A DNA stretch of 64,000 bases from Populus alba. Taxonomy: Eukaryota > Streptophyta > Magnoliopsida > Malpighiales > Salicaceae. The DNA is taken from positions 10,326,985 through 10,390,984 of the forward strand of contig NC_133292.1 in assembly GCF_005239225.2 (NCBI RefSeq). Direction: 5' to 3'. The translations under genes were made by a program, and so were the position numbers. Positions 51,988-63,429 of this stretch are shown here, piece by piece; the stretch's first letter is position 1; each line of letters begins with the position of its first letter. The notes under the pieces were generated by a model. That model saw only the letters and a program-made list of their open reading frames with translations, searched no databases and was not told where the DNA came from.

Positions 51988-52672
51988 ATATACCTGAAAT
52001 CACGGACCCATTACAAGTGTACTGGAGAGTACAAGCCTGTGAATGCTTTGGTTCCTTGTGGCTGTAGGGCTTGTGATTCTGTGGACCGAGTGACAGATAA
52101 AACAACAGTTCTTACACAGTACGTACGTCCAAATATTCGCAAACCCATGTGCATATGACTGCTAGCTTTCTAGGTGTTTGACCTCAACTCCTTCACCTTC
52201 ACCTTCACGTATTGTTGTATTGGTTATATTTTTTATTGTGTTTTTTTTATTTAGAAATATATTAAAATAATATTTATTTTATTATTTAAAAATTATTTTT
52301 AATATTAGTGTATTAAAATAATTTAAAAATATTAATTTAAAGTAAAGAAAAAAATATTTTTTTATTTTTTTTTTAAAAACATTTTTAATACATAAAAATA
52401 ATCAGATACCAAACTTAAGTAATAAAATCTAAAATGTCCTAATGTCCTCCGTGTTCGTGGATAATCTAGTTTATTAATGACTCACAAACAACAATACGTG
52501 AAGCACTTGAACAATCTCATGTCTTCGACACCTAGAGCTGTTCCTTTTTTTTTTTTTTAGGTTATAGAACAATACCTAAAGCTTTCAAATAGACATACAT
52601 GTCTTCATAGCTTAGATTTTGACGAGTCTGTATTTTCAACTCATCCATAAAAATGTGTTAAATCAAAATAAA

Positions 52673-53065
52673 TATAGATTTAACAAGGTATCAAATTTAA
52701 TATACTTGATTTTTTAAAAATATATTAACTCAAAATAAATATGGATTTGACAAGATATTATATTGTAATACCTATTTATTTTAAATAATAAATTGAGCCC
52801 AATACATTATGGATTTGATAAGATGCTAAACCTAATGTAGTTCAATTTAGCTGAGCTAAGTCCAAGTCACTATAGGCTTGATAAAATACTAAACTCAATA
52901 TACTTTAATTTAACCATGAACTTAATCAAAGTCATTATAGGTCTGTTGAGTTGTTAAACTCAACATAAATGAGTTTAGTTACGAGCTGAGGCCAAGATAT
53001 TATAGGAGGTTTGATGAGCAACCAAACTCATTTTCATTAGGTTTGACTACATGCTAAACTTAGTT
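52673..53065. repeat. Degenerate tandem array, six units of about 65 bp
   Basis: Units begin at 52673, 52740, 52808, 52871, 52936 and 53001, giving spacings of 67, 68, 63, 65 and 65 bases. Each starts with TATAGG-like or TATGG-like sequence, then TTTGATAAGATACTAAACTC-like sequence, then TAATTTAG and GAGCTAAGTCCAAGT-type blocks. Sequence identity between units is only moderate, but the phase is regular. Such arrays occur inside LTRs or as minor satellites. No coding frame is kept across units. Confidence 0.65.
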
Positions 53066-54531
53066 AGCCTTCAAGATTCATGTTAAGACTATAAGGTTCT
53101 ATCTTAAAATTATTGACATGATATTTTTATATTAGAAACGATCAACTACTTACACCTCTAGGTGAATAAAACAAACAAAAAAAACAATCATCTCCTTACT
53201 GTTGTTGGTGTATAAAAGGTCTCTTGAAAGCCTAAAATATTTTCATCTTATTTATGATGTATAAGATTTTTTTTTTCTCTCATAAATGTTATATATATAT
53301 AAAATGACTCTCCAACAACACCTATACTTCATCAAAACAATAAAATTTAGAGAGTATAAATACCCCTTAAGCTACACAACAAAAGATTCATTTTTTTCTA
53401 TACTCCAAACTTGTACATCTTAGTTCTTAGAGCATTACTTATATAAAAATAAGAATTTTGAAATTTAAAACCTTTTTTTTTATTCATTATCATTTCCACA
53501 TTTCCATTTAAAATGATTGACTTTATTATTGAAAAAATCTTTTATCATCAATTTTATATTTCATGGACCAGGGAGAAGGAAGTATTGATATGAATATTTG
53601 ATTAACTACTATTCAAGCATTAAATAATCTCATTTCTAAGTATATTATATTATGGGACATCTTTAGATTTTATCCTAAAATAAGGGATCATAGTTGCGAT
53701 ATTAGGCAACTGTTTTATAAAATTCTCAGACCAAATATAAAATAGATCAACCAGATTATTCCGGTGTGTTCGATCTAAAAATTAAATCTAATATCCATAC
53801 ATGAGAAAGATATATTAGCTAAGCTTTCATGGATAATGTCAGGGACATCTGGCTTCTCTGAATCCTATGTACTTGCAATAAACGGATTTTGACAGGCATG
53901 AAACAGCAGCGAAACTAATAGTTGAACTGTTGTTTGATCATTTGTGTTAGGTGCTAATGTAGCAGGGCATAAGCTTTTGCTTCTAAACAGCCAACATGCA
54001 TGCTTAAGCTTGTCTTCCACAATAATCACGATTTTCAGTTTTTCACTAGGGATGAAGAAGCCGGGCTCTAAATGACCTAATAATAGAAGTAATTGTGTTT
54101 TTTTTCGTTAAATTTGCAAACCTATCTGTCAGATTATCCAGAACAGAAGAGTAATGCTTCTAGAAAAAAAAAAAGGGTTTAATTTTTCAACACTAGAAGG
54201 CTTCCTGCGTGGTCCAGCTCAAACCAATACCACCAAATAGGAGATACAAATCTACTTAAAATGTGTACCGATGGTTTCTTCTTATCCTGGCTCCGTTTCA
54301 GAAAAGTTATATCTCCATGTTCTAAGGCTCAGAAAGCGATCTGCAAAAACTAAATTTAATGCCTGATACAGCAATGTCCAGCATCTCGTCACTCTCCTTT
54401 TGTTTTCTCAACCTCCCAAATGTCCATGACAGTGTCTTTAACTCTCAATTCACCTATCAAAACTTTATCCATTGATCAGTTTGTTCAAATCCATACTAGA
54501 GCCATCCAAGTTTCCAAAAGTTCACAAACCA

Positions 54532-54547
54532 CCCCCCCCCCCCCCCC
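54532..54547. repeat. C16 homopolymer
   Basis: Sixteen consecutive C in AT-rich DNA. Such runs are prone to sequencing and assembly length errors. Confidence 0.8.
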
Positions 54548-54779
54548 AATAAAAATGACGTCAATGTTAATAGCATATCTACCACTGCCCAGGAGAGATG
54601 TGAAGATGTAGCCAGATCGAAAAAATTTCTTTTAAATGGGCCACTTGATACAGAGCAAACATACCCACATACAAATAATAGGTGTACACAGTACATGCAT
54701 ACTATGCACGTGACACATGCTGTGCAAATATAATATACAACAGTGAGATGAAAAATTGTTTTACATTTAAAACTACTTA

Positions 54780-55020
54780 AGAGATGGGGAAAAATTACCC
54801 CCAGGTCGCCTTCTTTGAGAGAAGCTCTCCCATGTTCTGTGAATGAGATTGATTGAGAGAACGGACAATGAAAATAGGAGACTGCAAAGGCCCACCATTC
54901 TCACTGAAATGCGGTGCCCCGCTAAACCAAGAGACTGAGGTATTTTCTTTACAGTTGATAATGACCTTGCCTTTTTTGTAGCACATGAAGGCCATGTTAC
55001 TCTGGCCCCCAAACTCTCCT
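54780..55020 (-). CDS. Unrecognised coding-like exon (candidate)
   Basis: On the minus strand a good acceptor (CTTGTCTTTACAG, ending about 55021) precedes a frame open to a TAA near 54800. It reads GEFGGQSNMAFMCYKKGKV, then CKENTSVSWFSGAPHFSENG and SPIFIVRSLNQSHSQNMGEL. Residue composition and the lack of poly-Lys/Asn/Phe runs look coding. A second minus-strand frame is also open here. I cannot name a family, and no upstream exon was recognised between 55030 and 58170. It may be a lone last exon, a captured exon or a pseudogene piece. Confidence 0.25.
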
Positions 55021-56308
55021 GTAAAGACAAGATGTTACTCGGGATCTTTTATGAACAAACCCAAATTTCATAAATTTCTTTATTAGTTACATTAGTTTTC
55101 TCTAATAGCTATTGCTAGAAATTTGGCAAGACCTGCAATCACGATAATAAAAGGAATAACGATATGAGATGGGATTGCTCATCTCCACATCCACATGTTA
55201 TTGGCATCTGATAGCAAGAAGAATAAGAACCAAATAACATTAGAGTTTATGCCATCAGGATGTGAAATTTGGAAATCAATTAACCCTGATATGGATTGAA
55301 AGGAAATGCTTAAAATGAAATGTCCTGAAAATGCAATTATAAACTTCAATGATCATGTCAAGGTGCATGCTCAACATGGTTCTGCAGTATAAATTTATCT
55401 AAAATAATGAATCTGGTTCATAAAAACAACAGTCGAAAAATGTTATGTTGTTGTCTTTGTCCATGTTCTATACAGTCAGGAAACTGATGGTGATACCATG
55501 GCAATGTAAACAAGCAAGACTAATTGCAGTCACATGGGTTGTAAGGAAAGTAGTCAGAAACAAAGGGCCCAAGAACGCAGGCTGGCATACCGAACAAGGA
55601 TTATCACTCAGATATTGATTGTTGAAAGCTAAGGACTTCAAATATGACATAACCAACTAAAAAGACAATTGAGCAAGCATTAATATTTAGATTAGGCCCT
55701 TGACTACACGAAGCCTAGATAGAAATGGACTTATATGAAATTTAGGAGAGGAGAATATTATTTAGCTGGGTCCGCTTCAAGAGAATTGAAAACAATCGCA
55801 AGAATTAAGGATAGGGTTGTACCTGGTATGCTAAGCCAAGATGAAATTAACGATGGAATTGAAATCTCCATGAAAAGATATGTAGAACCCATCCAAAAGC
55901 CAGAAAGGGTGCCCATTTTCATTTATCATGCATAATAAAGCATCGAAAGGACAGATACAAGTACCTGAGAATGGTCCAGAGCTTTATTAACACATATCAT
56001 ACAATTCATTTGAGAAGAGTTCCAACACAAGAACATTCACTCTGAGAAAATTTGATAATCATTGAAGTTTCACAGCCACATTCAGCTAAGTACCTTATTG
56101 TTGACAGGTAGATGTTTTCAGAAATGAAACATCCAAAAGACCTGTGTACTACAAACACAAATCAAACATATGGAGTGCTGCTTAAAAGTAACATCAAGCT
56201 GATAATTTCATAACAGTAGCAGCAAAACCAGCAATAACTTAACCAGCATACACTTGCTAACAATGACTCAATATCTGGAAAAGTATAAGAAAAAAAGGAA
56301 TTTCATAC

Positions 56309-57640
56309 TGTCAAAACCTGAATCCTGGACCCATGACTAGCAAAGCAGGAGCGGTGTCGTAAGGACACCTCACCTATACTAAATCCTAGAACATACATAT
56401 CATAAAATAAATTATATAAAAATTCACAACGTTTCGTGAACTTCCAAAATATTTCATCATAAGAATAAAAACAAAAGAGTTGGTAATACTTATTACATTT
56501 AAATAAAATCCAAACATTAAATAAAACAGTGTAATAGTAAAACATCCAAGACATCGAATTAAAACAACTAAAAGGAAAGCCTCCCAGAACAAGTAAGGCA
56601 TACCGACCAAAATTGAAAAAGCAGGAACACTCAACAAAGTACACTTGCTAACATAAACTAAGAACCTAAAATAAGATTAAAAATAAAGGGTGAGTTTAAC
56701 TAACTCAGTGAGGAAATAACATTTAACATACATCTTAGATACTAATAATTTTCAAATCAATATATCTTGATATAAATATACATACTAAGTATATTAACAT
56801 AAGATAGTGAAATACATGTCGGAGATCAAATGACACCCGAAGATAATCACTGTAGGAGGATCAGTTGCTACAGGTTGATGCCTCTCTTACCAGCTTGGTA
56901 TACATACCATGTGCTCATAGACTAACTACTTTTCGTTAGCATGAAGTTATTGATAAGTATACCGATACTAGGACATAATAGATACTCGCATAATTATTAA
57001 AGCAATGTATATCATATCATATCGAATAGAATTTAATTCAATATAATGCAAGTGTAAATTCAAGAATGGATTACTACTTGAAAAATAAAGCAACACATAA
57101 ATATTCAAGAAATTAACTAGTTGTACACATAATATAATCAACATATATATTTATTTATATCACATGCATATTAAATATTATTCCACTCACTTGAAAAATA
57201 AAAGCAAAAGACAAACAAAGACTACTTAAGATCATTAACGAATATGGAAAACACTTATAAACAACTTGAAGTAAAATAACATTAAAGATTAAAACTCTAA
57301 ACTTAAAGACCAAAATGTAATTATAAAACCGAATTGATTCACCTGATCGATCCCAAACATAACCCAAACTGATCGAACCTAAGAGACTTGATAAAACTCT
57401 ACTACCGGGTCAACCAGTTGACCAAAATGTCCAACCGGTCAACCTCCATCACAAGCCAGCTAGCTGGCCGGTTTAGACCAATCAATCAACCAGCAACAAC
57501 CAGTCAACCAGTTGACCAGTTCAACCCAACCGGTCTTAAATTGACATTGGTAGGAGATAATCTAAAAATTGTTCCACCAGCAAAATACCTAATTCTTTTC
57601 TGTATAATATAACTCAATGATGATGAAAAAAACATGATTG
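56309..57640 (-). mobile_element. Possible LTR (solo or fragment) of a Gypsy-like retrotransposon
   Basis: Read on the minus strand, the interval contains TTTCCTCACTGAGTTAGTTA followed by AACTCACCC, and CTTCGGGTGTCATTTGATC. Both phrases are typical of plant Gypsy LTRs as I remember them. The minus-strand end reads GGTTTTGACA, so it closes with CA as LTRs do. A CAACCGGT/GGTCAACC-rich cluster (57405-57540) lies near the other end. I could not find the TG start or a matching 5-bp target duplication, so the boundaries are approximate and the call is tentative. Confidence 0.35.
57405..57540. repeat. Cluster of CAACCGGTC / CCAGTTGACC motifs
   Basis: At least six near-identical 9-10 base motifs (for example CAACCAGTTGACC, CAACCGGTCAACC and CAGTCAACCAGTTGACC) occur in about 135 bases. 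Similar motif clusters occur in plant LTR elements and MITEs. Confidence 0.6.
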
Positions 57641-58176
57641 CATATCTTATTAGAGCTCGCAGGTCACTTTCCAATATGGTGATATGGGCTTACATGTTAA
57701 ATCATAAATTCTAACCCTCTGTGCAGGTTCTGCAGTCATCATAACTACACAAGTCATGAATTGAGAAGGCAACTCTAAAAAATCCTGTTAGTGCTAACAA
57801 ATCTAAAAAACCAGAGAACTTTCATGCCTGTTTGCAGTTCCTGCTTGCTACTCAGAACAAATCAGCATTAGTCAATGAATCAACATACACATATCAAATG
57901 CAGTTTTGAAGCACTAACTTTGACAACATATATCTGGAGTAAATTTAATTTTTATTGAAATTTAATCAAATGATACAGCATGTTGTTTATTGATACAGAG
58001 CTACATTCTCATATATAAACATAAAGAGGTAGAAATGGAAAGAAAGTACAAAGAGAGGGGGGTATAAAACTACCCTCTTCTGAGAAAATAAATATCATTG
58101 CTACATGCCTATGCCATCATTTGCTTCAGCCTAAACCAATGCGAAGTAGAAATCTCCAAACTCTTCATAAGTGCAT

Positions 58177-61100
58177 TCACTGGTTGGAGGGAGATTTCAA
58201 ACGTTGATCCTGCCCATTTATCAAGCTTATTTGCCGTCGGAGTTTTGCTATATGAGCCTGCACCTAACAAGTCAAATCTAAACTTTCAATAATAGCCCGT
58301 AACACTTCCCTATGCCAAACAGTTTGCTCATGTGACTCATCAAGTTTTAGTGAAATTAGGATGCATGCAGCTAATGCAAAAAAAAAAAAAAAAAGACTCG
58401 TCTCTTTTATGTTTCATCATAAAACGCATCCATCAATGATGCAAAAAAATTGAAATTCAAACCACAATCAATTCCAATTTATTTTTGAACTCAATGTCAG
58501 ATAAACCATAAAAAAGGAGAATAGTTCAGCACAATTGAATAAGAAATTTTAGGGTGATAAAGCAATATATGGGAAGAAATATTCACTATATGTTAGCTTC
58601 AAGGGACTAGTTTCTAGTTCATAGAAAAAAAAGTTATTCACTAGCCCTGTGAAAATTTTCTGAGTGGGAAACTACAGATTTATCAATACATTAAACTTTT
58701 GTTCACTAACTACTTAAGAAATCAGGAATTTGTGTGAACTTTTAAGATAAACAGATATCCAAATTATGCTTTCTTGCCCAGTAATACCCTGCTCCAAAAT
58801 CAAATTCTGCGCAGCCCATCTAGAAGTCTTTCTGTAAAACAGAACTCCATGAGGTATTGATCTACCACTTTAATGTATTTATTGTGTAGTAGAGAGCCAT
58901 TTTGCAGGAAATAGTGCCCTCCTATTGTCTTCTTTCATTCCTGCTGTCCCAGAGGCCAGTTTATTAATAGTTCAAATCCTTCTAACTAGCTAACCCATTA
59001 AGATGGCATATATCTTACTCCAAGCCAATGTTGAACAAGCATTAAGAAGGTGATATTTAACAAATATTACCACCCAACACACATTATTTTGAGTCATCAA
59101 TAACAGGCCTAGAAGTTGGTTCATGTACTCCTGTTTGCATTCTCATATTCTTCCTTCCTGATAAAATTTCTTCTATAAGGGAAAAAAAAGAGAGAGAAAG
59201 AAATTCTTTCTGACCTGCTGACGAGCTGCAGCAAGTTGCAGCAGCTTATCTGCTTCAGAGAATTTCATAAACCACTGGGCTAGAGGATTATCTTTAGTGT
59301 CTCCTCTCTTCCTTTTACTCGTATCTTCAACCGGCACTGTAAGGAAACAAGAGGTTAATTTATCAATCCAATGGAAGGCAAAGAGCACTACTGGCAGTAG
59401 ACAGCTAAGATACTTACTAGGAGGAGGCAAAGTAAAACCAGCAGGTAATCTGGGTAGATTTACAGCTGGATGACTCTGTACACGAGCTAAGAAACCCTCT
59501 GAAGGCTCCGGGAATACGATCTCATCATATGATTCTACAACAACGGGCTTCTTAATTGACACAGGGCCAGGTTCATCTTCTGGGTACAACTTCAAATGAT
59601 GATATCTGTGAATAACTTAAGCCTTTAACAAACCAATTCTGAAGTTTGACCACTTTTAAGCTTTTCATTATATAAGGGAATGCAATATGATGTTGGTCCT
59701 AACTGAATGGAATTCATTCAACTGAATCACCACATATTTCCAATATTAGCAAATGAAAAGATCTGCAGTCATCACAGTCTTATTAAACTGGAAATCAAAT
59801 CACTTTAGATGTTCAGTCAACTAATTGATTATTCCCAAACAAGTGATTAGATAAAGGGCCATATGTTTTAAGCTATATGCCACTAATACCTTGCTGCTGA
59901 TGAATCGACCATGTCCAAGGAGCAGAGCATATATATTACTATGTTGCAAAGGGAGGAGAGGAATATGAAACCGAGTAGGATTTTGCTTCACATTATATAT
60001 GGTTCTATCCTACCTTTCAATAATTTTACAGCAGTTCATGTTTGCCATGTACTCCAATAACACACAGAATGTCTTGCTACAAAATTAACAGGCCAAATCC
60101 ATAGGTTCTAAAAACATTTTATACTGAAATGTGAATGACTTAATAGACAAAGGAACTCACAGGTTCAAAGGCTTATCACACACATCACTGTGAAAATACA
60201 GTGTAATGGCAATCTCAAATTCACCCCAGCCTGCTTCTGATAACTCAAAAGGAGGTGCCTCAATGACTCTTGTAGGATTATTGAAACTAGAATGAAGCTG
60301 AAAAACAGCTCGCTTTATCACTACACCAAGATCCTCGTTAGTGGCCCCACGTACATATATAGTCCACTTATGAGATTGATACCTGATTGACAAAATATTG
60401 ATATCATTGATTCAAGCACACAGTGAACAAAAGAATGGACAGTAACTTGAAGATTAATTAACAATTTACTTACTCGTTAGACTTTTTTCCAAGCCAGAAT
60501 GCTATGTTGCCATAAACTATTGGAATGCTGATTTCAACATCTTTGAGCTTCTTGTTCAAAATCTGTGCCGATTCCTAAAAGCAAATAAAACAGAGAAAGT
60601 AATGCAACAACGAGCAATGCCTCATGACTCCTAGTTTCTTATTACAGGTATTAGGCAACAATTCTAGTATGAATCGAAATCAAATACTATTAACTTAAAC
60701 TACCCAAAGTTCATGAACATATAACACTCAGTTGACATAAAGCAGCAGGTTTATGGCTGAGATTGAAAAGAACGACCTTTGGTTTCTGTGTAACATCACT
60801 TCATGAATTCAATGAGATGCAACCATTCAGTTCACATCTGCAATAAAATTTTAAACTAGCAAATCCTATCCACAACACCAATGAACCAATCATTAGAAAA
60901 GCAGAGCTCTTTAAAGGAGTTTCAATAGACAGTTTTCATAACAACAAGTTTTAGCTTTCTGGGCACAATTATTTCAGTAAATCCAGTAATTATAAATATC
61001 CAAATCAAAATTAAATAAAAAAAGAATTCACATTCAATCATAACAAAAACCCCATAAACCCTAGTTAAGCAATAAAAAAGTCTTTCAATAGGGTTACTAA

Positions 61101-61239
61101 AAAACTGCATCAAGAAACAATTTTGAGCATCTATGCTACATTATCTTACTGATTTAAAGACGTGTAGTTGTCAAAATGAAAACAAAATCATAAAAAAAGT
61201 TAGTACCTTCTTTTCAGTGTTCTCTTCAGGTTTGCTCAT
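58177..61239 (-). CDS. YAF9A: YEATS-domain protein, GAS41/YAF9a-like (TAF14-type)
   Basis: This is a histone-acyl-lysine reader shared by the SWR1 (H2A.Z deposition) and NuA4 acetyltransferase complexes. The six exons on the minus strand are 61207-61239, 60474-60574, 60161-60382, 59418-59605, 59215-59336 and 58177-58263, joining in frame to 250 residues. The start [11 protein letters not shown] is conserved in plant homologues. The YEATS domain spans about 15-150: [53 protein letters not shown], and the [14 protein letters not shown] core with the aromatic residues of the acyl-lysine pocket. [20 protein letters not shown] follows. A linker (KRKRGD) leads to a C-terminal coiled coil (about 195-245) ending KSPSNQ, used to join the complexes. 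The last exon lies about 950 bases from the fifth and is supported by phase and the [13 protein letters not shown] helix. A telo-box sits upstream. Confidence 0.93.
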
Positions 61240-61610
61240 TTTGGTTCTCTATGATTCGGGTGTGGGTCGTCTTATATCAACAGGATAATAATCTTATCCG
61301 TTCTATTTTGATGAAGATGAGCCGTTTGTCATACCCTTTTAACAACACCTTCTTGTGAGATAAACATCGGAGTTGTTGATTCCACAAAAATAGGGTTTGT
61401 TTTCTGAAAAATTAAAGTGACCGTTGGGTTGAAGAAGTAAATTGCCCACTGTTGATTCTAATAATATATCACACTTATTAGCCAATCAGAGGGAGAGGTG
61501 TCATTATTGGGCCAAAGTTATTGGTCCAAAGTTACTAATAAGGCCTTTTTCTTAGGTTAAGTCAGCGGCCCGCCAGACCAGAACTGGTTGAATTTTGTAT
61601 TGAACTCTTC
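61240..61610 (-). promoter_or_regulatory. Promoter region of the YEATS gene
   Basis: A telo-box is present at 61391-61398 (TAGGGTTT as printed, AAACCCTA on the sense strand), about 150 bases before the start codon. No TATA box is evident, which is common for housekeeping chromatin genes. Confidence 0.4.
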
Positions 61611-61613
61611 ACC

Positions 61614-61802
61614 AGTGTTTACATTTTGAAGTAATTTTTAAAAAATATAATTTATTTATTTATTTTAATAATTTTTTTTAGATAATTTTGATGTGTTAAT
61701 ATCAAAAATAATTTTTAAAAAATAAAAAAATATTATTTTAGTGTGTTTTGAAATTAAAAGCACTTTTGAATAATAATCCTTTACCACACTTTCAAAACAC
61801 AC
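61614..61802. repeat. MITE-like AT-rich repeat copy
   Basis: The left end near AGTGTTTACATTTTGAAG and the right end CCACACTTTCAAAACACAC are inverted partners with several mismatches. The core 'ttttgatgtgttaatatc' and AAAAATAATTTTTAAAAAAT match the family. It sits in the YEATS gene's upstream region. Confidence 0.5.
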
Positions 61803-63006
61803 TAAAACTAGGTGGAATTTATTTATTTTTAAATAATATTATTTTTTTTTTTAAAAAAATCTTGAAATAATATTATTTTATTTTAAATTAAATTAATTAA
61901 TTAAATTTTAAACTTCAAGTTTTGAACTAGTTCGCCATTATGTTATAACAATTGATAAATTAAAAATATAATTTATTCCAATTATGTCTAAAATTTAATG
62001 GAAAATAATAATAAGCACTGGTCTCTTCAGCTGTTCAAGGATATTTCCTCTAAAAAGAGAGATTTATATAAAAAAAATATCTTACATTTTTAATTAATGG
62101 TAATAATTTTGAAAATTTAGGGTTTCGTTGGCCATAAAATCAAATTCAAAAGGGATCAAAATGTGAGTATCATTTAGAAGTGGTATGATCTTAGCAAACC
62201 AAATGGATCTGTAGCTCTCATTTCACCAGCGTCCATGCTTTGTTCAACTCTCCAGACCCTACAAAGCGAATCAACTACACATCCCTGTTTCTCTCCCGCC
62301 TCCAAATCCTGCCATGTTGAAAACTTGCAAATCCTTCTCTATAGAACCACACTTAACATGCATTTCAATCAACGAACTGCGCAAAAGCACATCTTTCTCC
62401 TCATGATAAACCTTACGAGTCATCTGTGCAAGTCTACGCTTGCTTCCTTCCCCCTCCTGCACATGCCTTCAGACCGCTTTTTAACTGGTTAATACAAAAT
62501 TGTTAACTAGGCCCTCATCCAGCAATTCAAGTTTTTGGGTTCAAATGGTTTTTTGATTTTGATATCTAAACGGTTATGAATTTAAATTTTACTACTTTCA
62601 TTTTATGCAAGTTTCAGACATGTTTTAGTTTAGATATTTTTATGTCACCGTTAACATTTTTGCATAGAAATTAATCGAAGAACTGCTCACAAAAAAATTG
62701 ACTATTGTTAACGAATTTAGCCTGAGCTGTGTAAGAATTGCTTTACTTTCAGTTAATGATTATGGTCTTACAGTTGACATGTTTAGAGGGGGCATGCAAT
62801 TCAATTGACTATGAAGGAAAACCTGATCTTGCCTGTTAACAGAGAAACTGTTTCTTTTCTGTAATGTTTCTTACATGCATGAGGATATTTTTTCAATCCT
62901 TCTCATAAAGCTCAGCTAAAAAAGAGAGAAAATCATTTACATTGAATTGCATTTCCTACAAGGCAAAACTCTGTTCACTCTTCAGTGAATGACTTCAAGA
63001 ATTCTC
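61803..63006. other. AT-rich spacer, PPR relic and SAUR 3' flank
   Basis: The first 300 bases are AT-rich. The PPR relic lies at 62271-62462. After that come AT-rich DNA and the probable 3' untranslated region of the SAUR gene (from about 62890). No intact gene was found. Confidence 0.35.
62271..62462 (-). pseudogene. Pentatricopeptide-repeat (PPR) gene fragment
   Basis: The minus-strand frame includes DVLLRSSLIEMHVKCGSIEK followed by DLQVFN. This is the canonical PLS-class PPR segment (NSLIDMYAKCGSIEKALQVF-like), with a changed Asp and a truncated repeat. Only about one repeat survives, and there is no start, no neighbouring repeats and no E or DYW domain nearby. PPR proteins normally act in organelle RNA editing and processing. 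This piece is a relic of a duplicated or retroposed gene. Confidence 0.5.
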
Positions 63007-63282
63007 TCATGATCTGCTCAAGCTTGAAGTGACATGGATGAAAGTATCTTCTCTACAAGGAATTGTCAAACCACCCATTGGATGATCAAAACCAAACTCT
63101 TCTTCAGCTTTACTCAGCAAATCTTGAAATATAGGCTGGTTCAGATAGGATACTGGAACCACAAATCGCTTCTTTTCGGTCTCCCCAACGTATACTGCCA
63201 CGAAACCTTTTGGCACATCAAAAGATTTTGAAGATCGGCGGAAAATTTGCTTGGCAAGGCTTCCAGTTAAACGAATTGCCAT
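63007..63282 (-). CDS. SAUR: SAUR family auxin-responsive protein (SAUR14/15-like)
   Basis: A small auxin-up RNA protein, expected to act in auxin-driven cell expansion. Single exon, 91 residues, the usual size for the short SAUR clade. The N-terminus is [18 protein letters not shown]. The domain reads [55 protein letters not shown], and ends with a [11 protein letters not shown] helix. The [11 protein letters not shown] phrase is typical of the tandem SAUR cluster members such as those at At4g38840-At4g38850. Intact. A TATA box lies about 130 bases upstream. It is the only clustered-type SAUR seen here, and further members may lie beyond the right edge of the window. Confidence 0.95.
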   Translation of the reverse strand: MAIRLTGSLAKQIFRRSSKSFDVPKGFVAVYVGETEKKRFVVPVSYLNQPIFQDLLSKAEEEFGFDHPMGGLTIPCREDTFIHVTSSLSRS

Positions 63283-63411
63283 GGTCTACTTGTTGATTTT
63301 GGTGTGTAGAAGAAAATGAGGAAGCACCTGAGAGGTTTGTTGTTCAAGGAAAAGATCTCAGTAGAGAATGTGAAGGTCTGAGTTGAGGTGGTCTGGTCTG
63401 ATAGAAAGTAT

Positions 63412-63421
63412 GTTTATATAG
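63412..63421 (-). promoter_or_regulatory. TATA box of the right-hand SAUR gene
   Basis: On the minus strand the sequence reads CTATATAAAC, a near-ideal plant TATA box, about 130 bases upstream of the start codon at 63282. This implies a leader of roughly 100 bases. Confidence 0.6.
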
Positions 63422-63429
63422 ATGAAATG

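Larger units (their letters stand above)
51521..54770. other. Intergenic DNA with a tandem array and homopolymer tracts
   Basis: No gene is supported. A CT microsatellite lies at 51964-51987. An AT-rich repeat remnant is at about 52230-52400. The 65-bp tandem array is at 52673-53065, and a C16 run is at 54532-54547. The interval 53100-54400 is ordinary AT-rich sequence. Confidence 0.35.
55031..58176. other. Downstream region of the YEATS gene with an LTR-like insertion
   Basis: No gene is supported. The interval 56300-57640 differs from its surroundings and contains sequence reminiscent of plant Gypsy-type LTRs. The part nearest 58176 is probable 3' untranslated sequence of the YEATS gene. 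Confidence 0.3.

Noticed and set aside
55735..55935. Plus-strand 66-codon frame with charged residues
   Set aside because: No similarity recognised and no supporting splice sites or partner exons.
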